From Desulfosporosinus lacus DSM 15449 (lineage in GTDB: Bacteria; Bacillota; Desulfitobacteriia; Desulfitobacteriales; Desulfitobacteriaceae), in contig NZ_FQXJ01000003.1 of NCBI RefSeq assembly GCF_900129935.1, positions 854,566-918,565 on the forward strand: a DNA stretch of 64,000 bases, given 5' to 3'. Of this stretch, positions 52,505 to 62,666 are shown piece by piece. Below the pieces are notes generated by a model. That model ran no database searches. It was not told the DNA's origin and was given only the letters and a program-made list of their open reading frames with translations. How positions within the stretch are numbered: the first letter of the stretch is position 1; each line of letters opens with the position of its first letter. A program made the translations under genes and the position numbers.

Positions 52505-53461
52505 ATGGAAAAAATAAAAAAGATACTAATTACTGGTGCAAACGGCATGATAGGCAGTGCCATTATCCGAGAACTAATAAATAAATACGAACTGATACTA
52601 TTGGCCCCTCGTACACACAGGATTGAGGAATACGCGGATAGGGCCACGATAATTAAAAGTGATTTACTTGAAGTCAATGTGTGGCAGGGTATGCTTGATA
52701 ACGTTTATTGTGTTGTACATCTAGCCGCTGCCGTTCATTGGATGCCAATGACAATTGAAGAGGAGCGGCAGTTTATTAAGACAAACGCTGAAGGTACCAG
52801 AATACTATATAACGCTTGCATAGATCATGGTGTAGAGAGATTCCTTTTCTTCAGCACAAACGATGTCTATGCAGTTTCAGATCAGTTGATAACTGAGAGA
52901 ACGGCGACTGACCCACAGGGATTCTATGGAAAGAGTAAGTTACTCGCTGAACAGTACTTAAGGAAATCATCTAAGGGAAGCAAAACAGCGGTGTGCATCT
53001 TTCGACCCGCATCGGTATACGGTCAGAACGATAAGGGTAGCATGAAATCCTTAATAGCGTTTTGCCGCAAAGGTATTGTGCCAATGATTGGCAAGGGCGC
53101 AAACAAAAAGACGCTACTATATCTTAAGGATATAGTCCAGGCTACCGCAAGGTATATTGAAAGCGAAAACGACCTAGACGGTGAAGTTTTTAACATATCG
53201 TCGGGGGATTATGGATACAAGGAAATTATTGATTCCATTTGCGACTGTTACGGATTAAACCCGTTACGAGTATACATACCAACTTGGTTTTGTAAAAAGG
53301 TCGCGTCTAAGGTAGGGCCTCTAAAGAAACTTGCAGTAGCAGGGGAGATAAAGATCGTTTCAAACGATAAAGCTACTAAGATACTGAGGTATAAGGGAAA
53401 GTATTCTTTGGCAGACGGGCTAATGGATGCGAAGAGTTATTATGGAGTAAATCAAGAATGA
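52505..53461 (+). CDS. NAD-dependent nucleotide-sugar epimerase/dehydratase
   Basis: 318 residues. GxxGxxG as TGANGMIG (11-18), catalytic YGKSK (Y near 140) and STND serine region. Extended SDR family. Likely C4 epimerase or dehydrating activity on UDP/dTDP sugars; the specific substrate cannot be read from sequence. ATG with AAGGTGA upstream. Confidence 0.88.
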   Translation: MEKIKKILITGANGMIGSAIIRELINKYELILLAPRTHRIEEYADRATIIKSDLLEVNVWQGMLDNVYCVVHLAAAVHWMPMTIEEERQFIKTNAEGTRILYNACIDHGVERFLFFSTNDVYAVSDQLITERTATDPQGFYGKSKLLAEQYLRKSSKGSKTAVCIFRPASVYGQNDKGSMKSLIAFCRKGIVPMIGKGANKKTLLYLKDIVQATARYIESENDLDGEVFNISSGDYGYKEIIDSICDCYGLNPLRVYIPTWFCKKVASKVGPLKKLAVAGEIKIVSNDKATKILRYKGKYSLADGLMDAKSYYGVNQE

Positions 53462-53476
53462 TCGAGGACGAACTTT

Positions 53477-54742
53477 ATGAGCAGCAAAAATATTTGGGTA
53501 TTTCATCATTATGCAACACCGCCAACAATGAACGGCTTTTCAAGACCGTATAACTTCGCGGTCCATATGAAAAATAAATATGATACGACAGTTTTTGCGG
53601 CATCATACCTTCATTTTTCCGATGTCAATCTTATCAATAGTAAGGAAGCTTACATTATTATTGAGGACTCGAATATTCCGTTTGTATTTGTGAACACGCC
53701 ATCTTCTGCCCAAGGTACAGTTGCGAGAGTTAAGAATATGATAGTGTTTTATAAAAGGCTTTTTAGCGTAACGAACAAATATGCAAAAGAGCATGGCAAG
53801 CCCGATTTAATAATTGCATCGTCCCCTCATCCATTCACAATGATTGCCGGGATAAAAATTGCAAAGAAGTTCAAGGTTCCGTGCGTTTGCGAAATTCGTG
53901 ACTTGTGGCCTGAAGCAATATTTGCCTTTGGCAAGACAACAGAGAACAGCATTCTAGGGAAGTGGCTTATTATGGGAGAGAATTGGATTTATAGAAGAGC
54001 TCATGCGCTTATATTTTTAAAAGAAGGCGATACGGATTATCTCAAAGAAAGAAAGTGGACTTTAGAGCAAGGCGGAAATATCGATTTAAATAAATGCCAC
54101 TATATTAACAATGGTGTAGATATTGAGGCTTATACTAGACAGATGACTGAGACAGCGCTAGATGACCTAGACTTAATTGATGGCAAATTTAATGTTGTCT
54201 ACACAGGTGCTATTCGGCCCATCAATAATGTGGGGAATATTCTTGACGCCGCTACCTTGCTGAAAGGTCATGACGATATTCAGTTCCTTATTTATGGTGA
54301 CGGAAACCAACTGGAGGCTCTAAAACGACGGGTTATTGATGAAGAGATTACTAACGTAAAGTTTAAGGGCTATGTAGATAAAAAATATATTCCTTATGTG
54401 CTTAGTAGATCATCAGTTAATATTCTGAATTACTCCCAAACAACGTACAATTGGACAAGAGGCAACAGCTCTAACAAGCTCTTTGAGTATATGGCGTCTG
54501 GCAAACCTGTTATATCAACCGTGAGGATGGGTTACTGCATTTTAGAGAAGTATCAGTGTGGCCTTTCATTAGAACAACCAACGCCTGAAGAACTTGCCAA
54601 AACGATACTGAAAGTGCATGACATGCCTAGAGACCAGTATGAAGAGATGGCAAGAAATGCAAGAATGGGTGCTGAAGATTTTAATTATTTGGTTTTGACA
54701 GATAGGCTGATAAAAACAATAGATGGTATATTGAAAGATTAA
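53477..54742 (+). CDS. Glycosyltransferase family 4, WbuB-like
   Basis: 421 residues. The N-terminal WVFHHYATPPTMNGFSRPY and CEIRDLWPEAIFAFG pattern, then the C-terminal donor domain (NVVYTGAIRPINN, EYMASGKPVIS with the EX7E-like region). GT-B fold retaining transferase, usually adding N-acetylated sugars. ATG 53477, 15 bases after the preceding stop. Confidence 0.88.
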   Translation: MSSKNIWVFHHYATPPTMNGFSRPYNFAVHMKNKYDTTVFAASYLHFSDVNLINSKEAYIIIEDSNIPFVFVNTPSSAQGTVARVKNMIVFYKRLFSVTNKYAKEHGKPDLIIASSPHPFTMIAGIKIAKKFKVPCVCEIRDLWPEAIFAFGKTTENSILGKWLIMGENWIYRRAHALIFLKEGDTDYLKERKWTLEQGGNIDLNKCHYINNGVDIEAYTRQMTETALDDLDLIDGKFNVVYTGAIRPINNVGNILDAATLLKGHDDIQFLIYGDGNQLEALKRRVIDEEITNVKFKGYVDKKYIPYVLSRSSVNILNYSQTTYNWTRGNSSNKLFEYMASGKPVISTVRMGYCILEKYQCGLSLEQPTPEELAKTILKVHDMPRDQYEEMARNARMGAEDFNYLVLTDRLIKTIDGILKD

Positions 54743-54804
54743 CTTGTATGAAACAAATACGTGTTTGTTGAGCGGAACATGGTAAAGCGAGGTAAGGTAT
54801 CACG

Positions 54805-56646
54805 ATGATCAAGACAATTTTAACTGAATATGGTTTAGGCTGGGCGATTAACCGGTTATTGTATTCAGCTAAACTGAAGATGCTATCGGCGGTACCAGCT
54901 ACCGAGAATATATTTGAGAAGCGGGTACAAGTAAAAAAAATTGATTTATTTAATCTGAATGTAGCTAGAATTAGGACCTTTTTATTAAAACTCTCACTGG
55001 AAAAGCAATACAAGATATTGGCTATTGCAGATAAAGCCATTAACGGCATTATCACAGGATTCTCATCAATAGAATTAGACTACGGCAATCCAATTAACTG
55101 GCATTACAGTCCGATAACTCGAGAAGAAAGCGTCAGGACTGCTAAGTGGTATCGAATTCCTGATTTCGAGGTTAAACGAGGAGATATTAAGATCATTTGG
55201 GAGGCATCGCGCTTAACCCATTTCTTATATTTTGCAAGAGCATATTTGATTACAGGTAATGTGAAATATTACTGTGCCTTCTCAGAGCAACTTAAGCATT
55301 GGTTAAAAGACAATCCATATCCATATGGTGCAAATTATAAATGTGGGCAGGAATGCACTCTACGAATGATAAATGCACTAATTGCTTATACAGTCTTTAA
55401 TCAGCTTACCACGGATGAGGATGAGAACAATATTTTCTTATTAGTTGAAGTGTGCTATAAGAAGGTTCTTGCCAATTTCTTTTATGCCCATAAATGCATC
55501 AAAAATAATCATACTTTTTCTGAGATCTGTGGCTTGATTATTGGTGCGTGGTGTTGCAACGATAAGGAGGGGCTGACTAAAGCCTATGGATTACTAGACA
55601 AAGAAACAGAAGGCGAGTTCCTTCTTGACGGTGGTTATACGCAGTACTCATTCAACTACCAGCGATTCACGCTCCAGATTTTTGAGTGCATATATAAGAT
55701 AGGCGAAAAGACCGGTATATCCATATCAGCTAAGTCAAAAGAGCTGCTTAAAAGTAGTGCTCTTCTAATGTATCAGGCACAGGATATAACTGGAGACGTC
55801 CCCAATTATGGTTCTAATGACGGGGCACTAATTTTTCCTTTGACAGTTTGCGATTATCGGGATTTTCGATCTGTTTTGAACACTATATATGCATTGACTA
55901 CAGGTGAGAGATTATATGACGCAGGCGATTATGATGAAGAACTGTTGTGGTTTGGTGATGGAAAGGAAATTCCTGTTGCAGAGATAGAGAGGAAGTCAAC
56001 CTCCTTTGATATGTCAGGATTTTATACGCTACGGCATGACGGAGGTTTCCTGATGACCTATCTGCAAAGCTTTAAAGCTCGCCCATCGCATATGGATGGC
56101 TTGCATATTGATCTATGGCACAAAGGGAAGAACATCTTCTGTGATAGTGGTACTTATTCATATGCAAGTGAGCTTGTGAAGGAAATCTCAACAACAGTTG
56201 GTCATAATACCGCTAAGGTTACCGGAATTGAGCAGATGAATAAGCGCGGTGCTTTTCTGATATATGATTGGGCTGAGTGCAAAGATGTAAAGCATGCTGA
56301 AGACAGCTTCTCCGGTACACTGATCTCAAAGAATGGCTATGAGCATTCCAGAAAGATTCAGAGAACAGTACAGGGATATAAGATAGATGATGAAGTACGT
56401 GGTAACGGCGTACATTGTGAGTTTTATTTCCATACGCCATATGAAGTGAAAAGTGTATTAAATGGGTTTGAGGTATTTGATGACGGCAAAAAACTGTGTG
56501 TGGTTAAGATTGAGTCTGGAAATATAGAAATTCGCAAAGCTTATAGAAGTTTGTATTATCTAAGAAAAGAAGAAATCAACTGTGTTGTCGTTAAAAGGAG
56601 TATGAGCAATAAATGCAACCTGAAGTTTGAGATTAATCTAAATTAA
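54805..56646 (+). CDS. Heparinase II/III-family alginate lyase-like protein
   Basis: 613 residues. N-terminal alpha toroid (about 60-360, NWHYSPI and NNHTFSEICGL) and C-terminal beta domain (about 400-613, FYTLRHDGGFLMTYLQS, HMDGLHIDLWHKGKNIFCDS and GTYSY). The HMDGLHIDLW histidine region and GTYSY motif are those of the family found in exopolysaccharide loci. No signal peptide. May trim or modify the polymer or act as a lyase on uronic-acid-containing glycan, which fits WecC upstream activity. Confidence 0.85.
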   Translation: MIKTILTEYGLGWAINRLLYSAKLKMLSAVPATENIFEKRVQVKKIDLFNLNVARIRTFLLKLSLEKQYKILAIADKAINGIITGFSSIELDYGNPINWHYSPITREESVRTAKWYRIPDFEVKRGDIKIIWEASRLTHFLYFARAYLITGNVKYYCAFSEQLKHWLKDNPYPYGANYKCGQECTLRMINALIAYTVFNQLTTDEDENNIFLLVEVCYKKVLANFFYAHKCIKNNHTFSEICGLIIGAWCCNDKEGLTKAYGLLDKETEGEFLLDGGYTQYSFNYQRFTLQIFECIYKIGEKTGISISAKSKELLKSSALLMYQAQDITGDVPNYGSNDGALIFPLTVCDYRDFRSVLNTIYALTTGERLYDAGDYDEELLWFGDGKEIPVAEIERKSTSFDMSGFYTLRHDGGFLMTYLQSFKARPSHMDGLHIDLWHKGKNIFCDSGTYSYASELVKEISTTVGHNTAKVTGIEQMNKRGAFLIYDWAECKDVKHAEDSFSGTLISKNGYEHSRKIQRTVQGYKIDDEVRGNGVHCEFYFHTPYEVKSVLNGFEVFDDGKKLCVVKIESGNIEIRKAYRSLYYLRKEEINCVVVKRSMSNKCNLKFEINLN

Positions 56647-56665
56647 GATGAGCGAGGTTAAAGCG

Positions 56666-57886
56666 ATGGTTAATGTAATCGGATTAGGTTATATTGGTTT
56701 GCCAACAGCATTAATGTTTGCATCCCATGGAGTGGATGTAGTTGGGACAGATTATGATAAAGAGTTAGTAGCTACATTAAAGTCAGGCAAAACTACCTTC
56801 GAAGAAGAAGGGCTTGACGATCTCTTCAACGAAGCTGTAGAAAAAGGAATTCAATTTTCAACGGAATACATAAAAACTGATGTATATATCGTAGCTGTAC
56901 CCACTCCCTACGATAAAATCAGTAAGAAGATTGACGCAAGCTATGTATTTGCTGCAGTTAAAAATGTAATGGAAGTTTGTCCTATAGGAGCTACTGTGGT
57001 AATAGAATCCACCATATCTCCGGGAACAATCGATAAGTTCGTCCGTCCAGTTGTCGAAGCAAAGGGCTTTACAATTGGACGAGACATCAATTTGGTTCAT
57101 GCTCCCGAAAGAATAATTCCGGGTGATATGGTATATGAATTAAAGCACAACTCTCGTACCATCGGAGCCGATGATAAGCAAGTAGGGGAGAAGATTAAAG
57201 CCCTCTACAGCTCGTTCTGCCAAGGAGATATTGCGGTAACTAATATCAGAACTGCTGAAATGACTAAGGTTGTTGAAAATACATTTAGAGATATTAATAT
57301 TGCATTTGCCAATGAGTTAACAAAAATCTGCCGATTAGATGATATGGATGTTTATGAAATAATCAAAATTGCAAACATGCATCCACGTGTAAATATTCTA
57401 CAGCCGGGTCCGGGAGTTGGTGGACATTGCATCTCTGTAGATCCATGGTTTTTGGTAGGAGACTATCCGGGACTCGCCAATATCATCTTAGCCGCAAGGA
57501 AAATTAACGATTCTATGCCTGAGTTTGTCCTGGAAAGAGTCTATGGAATTATGAAAGAAAAGGGCATGTCTGATTTAACAAGAGTAGGTCTTTATGGCTT
57601 GACTTATAAAGAAAATGTTGATGATGTAAGAGAAAGTCCCACATTACAGTTACTGGAAAGCATGGAACGACATCTTGCTCCAGGGCTGAAAGTTTATGAT
57701 CCATTTGTTAAGAGAGAATTAGTTGAGAAGCAGTACTATGATTTTGATAAGTTTTTGGATGATGTTGATTTTGTAGTGATTATGGTATCTCATAACGAGA
57801 TTAAAGAACATATGGACAAGCTGAAAGGTAAGGTGGTACTGGACACTAAGAACATCCGCGGCCTTGAGGATGCTTATAAATTGTAA
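56666..57886 (+). CDS. wecC: UDP-N-acetyl-D-mannosamine dehydrogenase
   Basis: 406 residues from ATG 56666, with GAGG 9 bases upstream; the ATG at 56648 is in frame but has no ribosome site. Rossmann GLGYIGLPTA at 6-15, TVVIESTISPGT, and the catalytic cysteine in GPGVGGHCISVDPWF (C near 261). It oxidises UDP-ManNAc to UDP-ManNAcA with two NAD+. Directly followed by the epimerase WecB which makes the substrate. Confidence 0.92.
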   Translation: MVNVIGLGYIGLPTALMFASHGVDVVGTDYDKELVATLKSGKTTFEEEGLDDLFNEAVEKGIQFSTEYIKTDVYIVAVPTPYDKISKKIDASYVFAAVKNVMEVCPIGATVVIESTISPGTIDKFVRPVVEAKGFTIGRDINLVHAPERIIPGDMVYELKHNSRTIGADDKQVGEKIKALYSSFCQGDIAVTNIRTAEMTKVVENTFRDINIAFANELTKICRLDDMDVYEIIKIANMHPRVNILQPGPGVGGHCISVDPWFLVGDYPGLANIILAARKINDSMPEFVLERVYGIMKEKGMSDLTRVGLYGLTYKENVDDVRESPTLQLLESMERHLAPGLKVYDPFVKRELVEKQYYDFDKFLDDVDFVVIMVSHNEIKEHMDKLKGKVVLDTKNIRGLEDAYKL

Positions 57887-57944
57887 AAAGTACAGAGGAG
57901 GGCTTTAAAGCTATCTTCTGAATTATGAGGAGAACCAAGCTGTT

Positions 57945-59036
57945 ATGAAAAAAGTGATGTTAGTCTTTGGTACTAGACCTGAAGCAATAAAAATGTGCCC
58001 CCTGGTTAAAGAGTTAAAGACAAGAGCACATATCAATACTATCGTTTGTGTAACAGGACAACACCGTCAGATGCTTGACCAAGTTTTAGATGCATTCCAT
58101 GTGGTGCCGGACTACGACCTTTCAATTATGAAGGATAAGCAAACGCTGTTTGATGTTACTACTACCATTTTAAATAAAATCAAGAAGACATTAGAAGCTG
58201 AAAAGCCTGACGTGGTTCTGGTTCACGGCGATACCTCAACTACTTTCGTCACTGCTCTAGCCTGCTTTTATTTGCAGATTCCAATAGGGCATGTTGAGGC
58301 AGGGCTTAGAACTTATAATATTTACTCTCCCTATCCGGAAGAGTTCAATCGTCAGGCGGTGGGGATTATAGCGAAATTTAACTTCGCTCCGACGGAATTG
58401 TCAAAGCAGAATCTTATCAACGAAGGTAAGGACCCTATTGGAATAACAGTAACTGGTAATACTGCAATCGATGCTTTAAAGACAACAGTAAGAGATGACT
58501 ATACTCATCCGGAATTAGAGTGGACTAAGGACAGCCGGCTCATCATGCTTACAGCTCATCGTAGAGAAAACTTAGGGGAACCTCTGCACTGTATGTTTAG
58601 AGCAATCCGTCGCTTAGTCGATGAAATTCCAGATATCAAGGTAATCTATCCAATCCACATGAACCCGGTGGTAAGAGTAACTGCGAATGAAATACTAGCA
58701 GGATGTGATAGGATTCGTATCATTGAGCCCCTAGATGTTCTTGATTTCCATAACTTCTTGTCACGATCCTATCTTATATTAACCGATAGCGGTGGTATTC
58801 AAGAAGAAGCGCCGTCCCTCGGTAAGCCGGTTTTAGTAATGAGAGATACTACCGAAAGACCGGAAGGGATCGCGGCAGGAACGTTAAAGTTGGTAGGAAC
58901 TGATGAAGAAATTATTTACAGTACATTTAAGCTGTTGTTAGAGAATAAATCTGAGTATGAAAAGATGAGTCATGCCTCCAATCCATATGGTGACGGCTTT
59001 GCGAGTAAAAGGATAGCAGATGTATTATGCGATTGA
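57945..59036 (+). CDS. wecB: UDP-N-acetylglucosamine 2-epimerase
   Basis: 363 residues, ATG after GAGGAG. FGTRPEAIKMCPL, TGQHRQMLDQVL, HVEAGLRTYN and TDSGGIQEEAP are diagnostic. Non-hydrolysing GT-B-type epimerase that converts UDP-GlcNAc to UDP-ManNAc, supplying the upstream dehydrogenase. About 210 bases of non-coding AT-rich DNA follow. Confidence 0.96.
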   Translation: MKKVMLVFGTRPEAIKMCPLVKELKTRAHINTIVCVTGQHRQMLDQVLDAFHVVPDYDLSIMKDKQTLFDVTTTILNKIKKTLEAEKPDVVLVHGDTSTTFVTALACFYLQIPIGHVEAGLRTYNIYSPYPEEFNRQAVGIIAKFNFAPTELSKQNLINEGKDPIGITVTGNTAIDALKTTVRDDYTHPELEWTKDSRLIMLTAHRRENLGEPLHCMFRAIRRLVDEIPDIKVIYPIHMNPVVRVTANEILAGCDRIRIIEPLDVLDFHNFLSRSYLILTDSGGIQEEAPSLGKPVLVMRDTTERPEGIAAGTLKLVGTDEEIIYSTFKLLLENKSEYEKMSHASNPYGDGFASKRIADVLCD

Positions 59037-59246
59037 AATAAACCGTAAGGCTTGTATTAAGATAAATTGGAAAAAGTAAGAAAACTGACAATAACTTTTT
59101 TATTTGTAGTTTTGTAACCCGTGATAACTAAATCTATACTAGTAAAATCTAATGTGTATCAACTAAAGATATTAATTAATTTAGGCTAGTGAAAATAATA
59201 AATGTAGGGACGTACTGGTAATGAATTGTATAAATAAGTACTTTAA

Positions 59247-60290
59247 ATGAGGAGAAACATAATGACTTTATTTATTGGCCCAGTGGAAAATGTGGGTGGA
59301 CCAGCAATAAAAAACAGAATTTTACTCAAATTTATTCAGAAAGACTCTGGATTTCGCATATGTAATACGCATAATCGCTCAATTCTAAACCTTGTAAAGA
59401 GTGTTGCTGTGTTAATTACGAGTAGAGATAAGCAAATAATTGTTTCTGTTAGTAGAAGAGGGAGGGCAGTATTATTTCCTATCTTAAGTATAAAGAGGAT
59501 GCTCAGCCCTAAGTTGCATTATTCAATCGTGTGTATTGGAGGCACAATAGTACAAGAAGCAATAAAAAGCCCCCTATTAATATATAAAACGTTACAGCTT
59601 GCTGATATTGTTACTGTTGAGACAAAAGGGCTCCTGCGCCGCTTAGAGGAAGATTGTGGACTAGAGAATGTTCATTATATGCCAAATTACAAAGAAATTC
59701 CGGATGATGTAGACCTGAGCACACCGATTTTTGAAACGCCAAATCTAAAATTTGTGTTCTTGTCTAGTGTGCGTAATGTAAAAGGCATTGCGACTATGAT
59801 TTCTGTCTTTAAGCAGATAATTGATATATATCCTTCTGCAATTCTAGATATTTATGGACCCATACGAGACGATTTTGACGGATCGGTATTTGATGATATC
59901 GAGAATTTGCCTGGAATAAATTACCGGGGTGTTGTAGCAAATGGAGATGTGCTTACAAAGCTATCACAATATCACGTTTTCATTTTTCCTACAGAATATC
60001 AAGGCGAAGGATTCCCTGCCGTAATAATTGAGGCATATCTTGCCGGTCTGGTAATTGTAGCTAGTGATATTAATTTTAACACAGAGATTGTTATTCACAA
60101 TGAAAATGGCTGGATATTTCCAACTGGAGATAGAAAAGCGCTTAAATCTGCGCTACTTCAATGTTTTTATAATGAAGAAGAAATGAAGAATATATCAAAG
60201 AATAACAGGAGCGTTGCAAAAAACTTCAATGCAGAAAACGTGATAGAACAATATCAAAAAGCTCTGATAGATTGTGGGTGGCAACTTTGA
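59247..60290 (+). CDS. Glycosyltransferase family 4
   Basis: 347 residues. N-terminal GPVENVGGPAIKNRILLKFI and the donor domain (VFLSSVRNVKGI, FPTEYQGEGFPAVIIEAYLA with the E-x7-E motif). GT-B retaining transferase of unknown sugar. Overlaps the next gene by 4 bases (TTGA). Confidence 0.88.
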   Translation: MRRNIMTLFIGPVENVGGPAIKNRILLKFIQKDSGFRICNTHNRSILNLVKSVAVLITSRDKQIIVSVSRRGRAVLFPILSIKRMLSPKLHYSIVCIGGTIVQEAIKSPLLIYKTLQLADIVTVETKGLLRRLEEDCGLENVHYMPNYKEIPDDVDLSTPIFETPNLKFVFLSSVRNVKGIATMISVFKQIIDIYPSAILDIYGPIRDDFDGSVFDDIENLPGINYRGVVANGDVLTKLSQYHVFIFPTEYQGEGFPAVIIEAYLAGLVIVASDINFNTEIVIHNENGWIFPTGDRKALKSALLQCFYNEEEMKNISKNNRSVAKNFNAENVIEQYQKALIDCGWQL

Positions 60291-61483
60291 AAAAAGCAAT
60301 TGTCTTTTATATGTATGGAAATAAGAATGCAGGTGATGTTGCAATTTGTCTAGGTGCGATTTCATTGCTACAAGAGCTGGGATATGAGTTGACTTTTGTA
60401 TCGAGATTTTCAGGACAACAATGTGATTATAATAATAGCAAAGAATACCTTAGGGAATACCACAGCGATCTGGTTATAGAGCCGGGTCTATTTTCTTTTG
60501 ATAGAAGTGATAATATGGTTAAAAAACTATTAGCGTATCTGAAGGGTATCCTTTATGTAATTTCGCCAGTTGACGATAAAAGGCTTAAGAATTTAATTTC
60601 AGAAAACGAAGTTATATTTTTTAACGGAGGTAATTTACTTAGAGGGAAAACTATTACAGATTATATGCGCTTAGAAGCTCTCTTATATCCAATCCGTATT
60701 GCAAGAAACCTAAAAAAATTTATTGTTTGTTTGCCTCAATCAACAGCAAGTACAAGCAAAATAGGTTTTAAAATTTTGAAGAAACACTTAAGTAAATTCA
60801 ATAAAGTTTTCATTAGAGAGAAGATCTCTTATTTTACAATACAGGAAAAAATGCAGGACATTTCATTTATCAAAGCAACAGATTTAGCATTTTTTATTAA
60901 GGATGTGCCGTTGGCGGCTACAAGATATAAGAATAAGTATTTATTAACTATAAATACGGCTGAAAGGCATATAGCTATAATTTTAAGAGCAACAACAATA
61001 GGAGATATAGGAGAATTACTGGATAGTAAGAAGGAAGAATTCGCCGATTCAATACTTACGTTCATTGATGAGTTTAAGGATCAATATAAAATTCATTTTG
61101 TAGTACAAACCCAAAAAGATAAAGAGTTTACGGAATATGTACTAAGTAAAATTAGCAGTTCAAATTGTATAGATATGATTGAGGAATATGACCCATATAT
61201 TGTTCGTGAAGTATATAGAAATATGGATTTTATACTAGCTATGCGCTTACACGCAGCAATATTGGCGCTTTCTGTTTACACTCCAGTAATTGGATACTTT
61301 GAGGAAGAGTGGGGATTTAAAAACCCTGGCATCATGGAAGATGCTGGTATGCTTTGGACTATGGATGGTAAGGAATTGGTTAAATATGGACGAGATTTGG
61401 CGTCAAGACGGGGTCAGTTCGTTTCCGAAATTAAACATTTTATTGATATAGAAAAAAGGAACATTTTAAAAAATTTTTTATAA
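60287..61483 (+). CDS. Polysaccharide pyruvyltransferase, CsaB-type
   Basis: 398 residues from TTG 60287, with GGGTGG 5 bases upstream. N-terminal YMYGNKNAGDVAICLGAISL and EVIFFNGGNLLRG, C-terminal AMRLHAAILAL with the RLH motif, all typical of the family. It adds a pyruvate ketal from phosphoenolpyruvate to a sugar; in this phylum pyruvylated wall polymers anchor SLH-type proteins. Coupled to the preceding transferase. Confidence 0.88.
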   Translation: MKKAIVFYMYGNKNAGDVAICLGAISLLQELGYELTFVSRFSGQQCDYNNSKEYLREYHSDLVIEPGLFSFDRSDNMVKKLLAYLKGILYVISPVDDKRLKNLISENEVIFFNGGNLLRGKTITDYMRLEALLYPIRIARNLKKFIVCLPQSTASTSKIGFKILKKHLSKFNKVFIREKISYFTIQEKMQDISFIKATDLAFFIKDVPLAATRYKNKYLLTINTAERHIAIILRATTIGDIGELLDSKKEEFADSILTFIDEFKDQYKIHFVVQTQKDKEFTEYVLSKISSSNCIDMIEEYDPYIVREVYRNMDFILAMRLHAAILALSVYTPVIGYFEEEWGFKNPGIMEDAGMLWTMDGKELVKYGRDLASRRGQFVSEIKHFIDIEKRNILKNFL

Positions 61484-61556
61484 AGTAGAATCCACAAAAT
61501 TTAAATAGTATAGTCATCAAAAATAATGAAATATTTTTTTGATAGGATGAATAAGT

Positions 61557-62603
61557 ATGATAATCTATTTGTATAATAATAATTTTTCTGAACAGTCAGT
61601 GAGGCAAATGGAAACAATCATTTCATTTCTCGAATGCACCAAAATAATAGCAAATAAAGAATGGAGAACATTCTTTGATACTGAATTGATTGATTATATG
61701 GATTTTGAATATTTTATAAAACGGGATGAAAATAGGGCAATTATGTTTTTTAATCCAATTGATGGTTATGATTTGCGCAAATATAGTGATATTAATAATT
61801 TATTTTTTATCTTCAGACCAAGAGGAATAGTACCTGAAGAGTCTTATTTTAAAAATAAAAATATTTTTAAAAAGATTGTATTGAATTATATTGAAAAGAA
61901 AGCTGTAAAATTGTCGGATTATTTCATTTTTATAAGTGAAAGCCAAAGAGTTCATTTTTTATCAAAATATCAAAAATTCAAAAATATAGAAAATAATAGT
62001 GTATTACCCAATATAAAAACAAAAATTAATAGCTTTATAAAACCAAAAGACATAGAATCTAAAGTGAAAATAGTATATTCTGGGGGCTTCTCCAAGTGGC
62101 AAAATATAGAATTAATTTTTCCGATTATTAACAAACTTATCAAAAAAAATGATTGCACATTTACAATTTTGACGTTTAAAGAAAACTTCGAAAAAGCTAC
62201 GCAATTAGCAAAATATTACAATATTTTAGATAATTTAGTTTTAAAGTATGTATTACCTAATAAGTTTGATGAAGAACTGAGCAATTATGATATTGGTATA
62301 ATAATCAGGGATGATAGTATTGTTAATTTAACAGCATCACCATTTAAAATATACGATTATATTTCTAATGGATTAGGGATAATTATAACTGATAACCTAG
62401 CAATCCAAGTGAATGAAATACTGAACGAAGAATACTATTTTGCAGTAACTTATGTAAATGGGGATTTGCTTTACTCGGAAGATAATCTAAATAAATACGT
62501 TAACAATATGATTAATGGTAAAAATAAATTCAGTATTATTGAAAACTATGAATCTTATATATCTAATATTGATAAGCTGAATTTTAAACAAATTTTTAAG
62601 TAG
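61557..62603 (+). CDS. Divergent glycosyltransferase-like protein
   Basis: 348 residues, very AT-rich. The C-terminal half reads like a GT-B donor domain (VKIVYSGGFSKWQNIELIFP; SPFKIYDYISNGLGIIITDN in place of the E-x7-E region). N-terminal half is not recognised. Probably a glycosyltransferase of the same polymer; confidence is limited by divergence. Confidence 0.7.
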   Translation: MIIYLYNNNFSEQSVRQMETIISFLECTKIIANKEWRTFFDTELIDYMDFEYFIKRDENRAIMFFNPIDGYDLRKYSDINNLFFIFRPRGIVPEESYFKNKNIFKKIVLNYIEKKAVKLSDYFIFISESQRVHFLSKYQKFKNIENNSVLPNIKTKINSFIKPKDIESKVKIVYSGGFSKWQNIELIFPIINKLIKKNDCTFTILTFKENFEKATQLAKYYNILDNLVLKYVLPNKFDEELSNYDIGIIIRDDSIVNLTASPFKIYDYISNGLGIIITDNLAIQVNEILNEEYYFAVTYVNGDLLYSEDNLNKYVNNMINGKNKFSIIENYESYISNIDKLNFKQIFK

Positions 62604-62666
62604 TATTTACTGTATATTATACGAGGGTTATCTGTTAAGATTAACAGACGTAACATTCAGGAGTGA